Shown: positions 63,526-64,000 of the stretch, piece after piece
How positions within the stretch are numbered: position 1 is the stretch's first letter
Layout of the letters: the number at the start of each line of letters is the position of its first letter
Assembly (NCBI RefSeq): GCF_030812415.1
Contig: NZ_JAUSST010000003.1
Coordinates: 62,001 to 126,000 of the forward strand
Length of the DNA stretch: 64,000 nt
Direction of reading: 5' to 3'
DNA from: Paenibacillus harenae
GTDB taxonomy: Bacteria > Bacillota > Bacilli > Paenibacillales > Paenibacillaceae
Made by a program: the position numbers and the translations under genes
The notes under the pieces: model-generated
What the model saw: the letters and a program-made list of their open reading frames with translations, nothing else
What the model was told of the DNA's origin: nothing
Databases searched by the model: none

Positions 63526-64000
63526 ATCAAATTCATTTTAATATTTGGCCCTCAGGCCGTCGGAAAAATGACGGTTGGCAACGAATTGACGAAAATAACT
63601 GATTTGAAATTATTCCACAATCATATGTCAATTGAGTTATTCCATCCTTTCTATGGATTTAGTAGCGAAACATGGAGGTTAGCTAATCTATTACGAAGAG
63701 AATTTTTTGAATCTTTTTCCAATAGCAATCAATACGGACTTATTTTCACTTATGTTTGGGGATTTGATCTTCAGGGAGATTGGGATTTTGTAAAACAAAC
63801 TTGCGATATTTTTGAATCAAAAGGCGCAGAAATTTATTTTGTAGAATTAGAAGCAGATGTTGAAGAAAGATTAAAAAGGAACACAACTCCATATAGACTT
63901 GAACAAAAGCCGACAAAAAGAAATGTTGAACAATCTGAAAAAGACCTAATAAACACCGTTGAAAAACATAGGCTGAATTCCAACCAAGGAGAAATTTTAA
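63526..64000 (+). CDS. P-loop kinase-like protein, 3' end outside window
   Basis: Reads (ATC)KFILIFGPQAVGKMTVGNE LTKITDLKLFHNHMSIELF, a shikimate/gluconate-kinase-like P-loop protein (Walker A GPQAVGKMT). GCAGGAG lies 9 bases before the ATC at 63526, exactly where ATG is expected, so the start has probably mutated to ATC; GTG 63517 is in frame but abuts the RBS. Runs off the right edge. Confidence 0.65.
   Translation, partial: MKFILIFGPQAVGKMTVGNELTKITDLKLFHNHMSIELFHPFYGFSSETWRLANLLRREFFESFSNSNQYGLIFTYVWGFDLQGDWDFVKQTCDIFESKGAEIYFVELEADVEERLKRNTTPYRLEQKPTKRNVEQSEKDLINTVEKHRLNSNQGEIL

Noticed and set aside
1..64000. tRNA or rRNA genes
   Set aside because: I saw no cloverleaf with GTTCGAATC-type T-arm and CCA-proximal acceptor stem, and no rRNA signature, though a dedicated scan was not possible.

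Overview
The window looks like a chromosome segment of a Paenibacillus/Cohnella-type bacterium (Bacillota, Paenibacillaceae). Evidence is the YesN/YesM-type two-component pair next to Lpl-type sugar ABC transporter genes, a CcpA cre-like box, a YozG/DUF2975 pair, an AlgI-type acetylation cluster and strong AGGAGG ribosome binding sites. The window falls into two very different halves.

Positions 1-33150 are GC-rich ordinary chromosome. In order they hold: the end of an alpha-galactosidase-like glycosidase gene; 135-bp tandem repeats; a three-gene polysaccharide O-acetylation cluster (DHHW protein with a frameshift, MBOAT acyltransferase, DUF4358 lipoprotein); a pentapeptide-repeat protein; thrC; a pair of short palindromes; two DUF2975 membrane proteins with a YozG-like regulator; a heterodimeric ABC exporter; an unusual UDP-sugar pyrophosphorylase/purple-acid-phosphatase-like fusion; a TetR-controlled SDR pair; a UvrA-family protein; a nucleotidyltransferase; then a response regulator, histidine kinase, sugar-binding lipoprotein and a complete Lpl-type importer (binding protein plus two permeases).

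At about 33150 composition switches abruptly to AT-rich DNA. After an Rnl2-type RNA ligase and two small genes, a cassette array runs from about 34.8 to 58.2 kb and continues in eroded form to the end of the window. It has 29 copies (22 or so nearly complete) of an 80-190 bp imperfect palindrome that starts with TAAC and ends with GTTA and separates single small genes, nearly all on the + strand. The architecture is that of integron attC sites: an outer R pair (TAAC/GTTA), an asymmetric unpaired spacer, an L pair (usually TATTCACG/CGTGAATA), then inner stems that covary between copies. The bases just inside each cassette's start pair over about 18 positions with the bases at the end of the same cassette, not with the neighbour's, which is the footprint expected of circular cassettes inserted at the GTTA end. 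No integron integrase, attI or other recombinase is visible. This is therefore best described as an integron-like array (a CALIN-like cluster) in a Gram-positive host, with the recombinase unknown.

The cargo is small accessory proteins: lipoproteins, membrane proteins, immunity-like proteins (SMI1/KNR4, WapI-like, DUF4279, DUF3885, DUF5071, DUF1871), GyrI-like domains, a HEFVH-motif metalloprotease-like protein, a methyltransferase, a GH16-like protein, a HAD phosphatase, a NUDIX-THEP1 fusion, an aminoglycoside-phosphotransferase-like kinase, an M24 peptidase-fold protein, a dienelactone hydrolase and a VOC protein. One cassette has no ORF and appears to carry a structured RNA. Site integrity decays toward the right end, where only fragments of the repeats remain.
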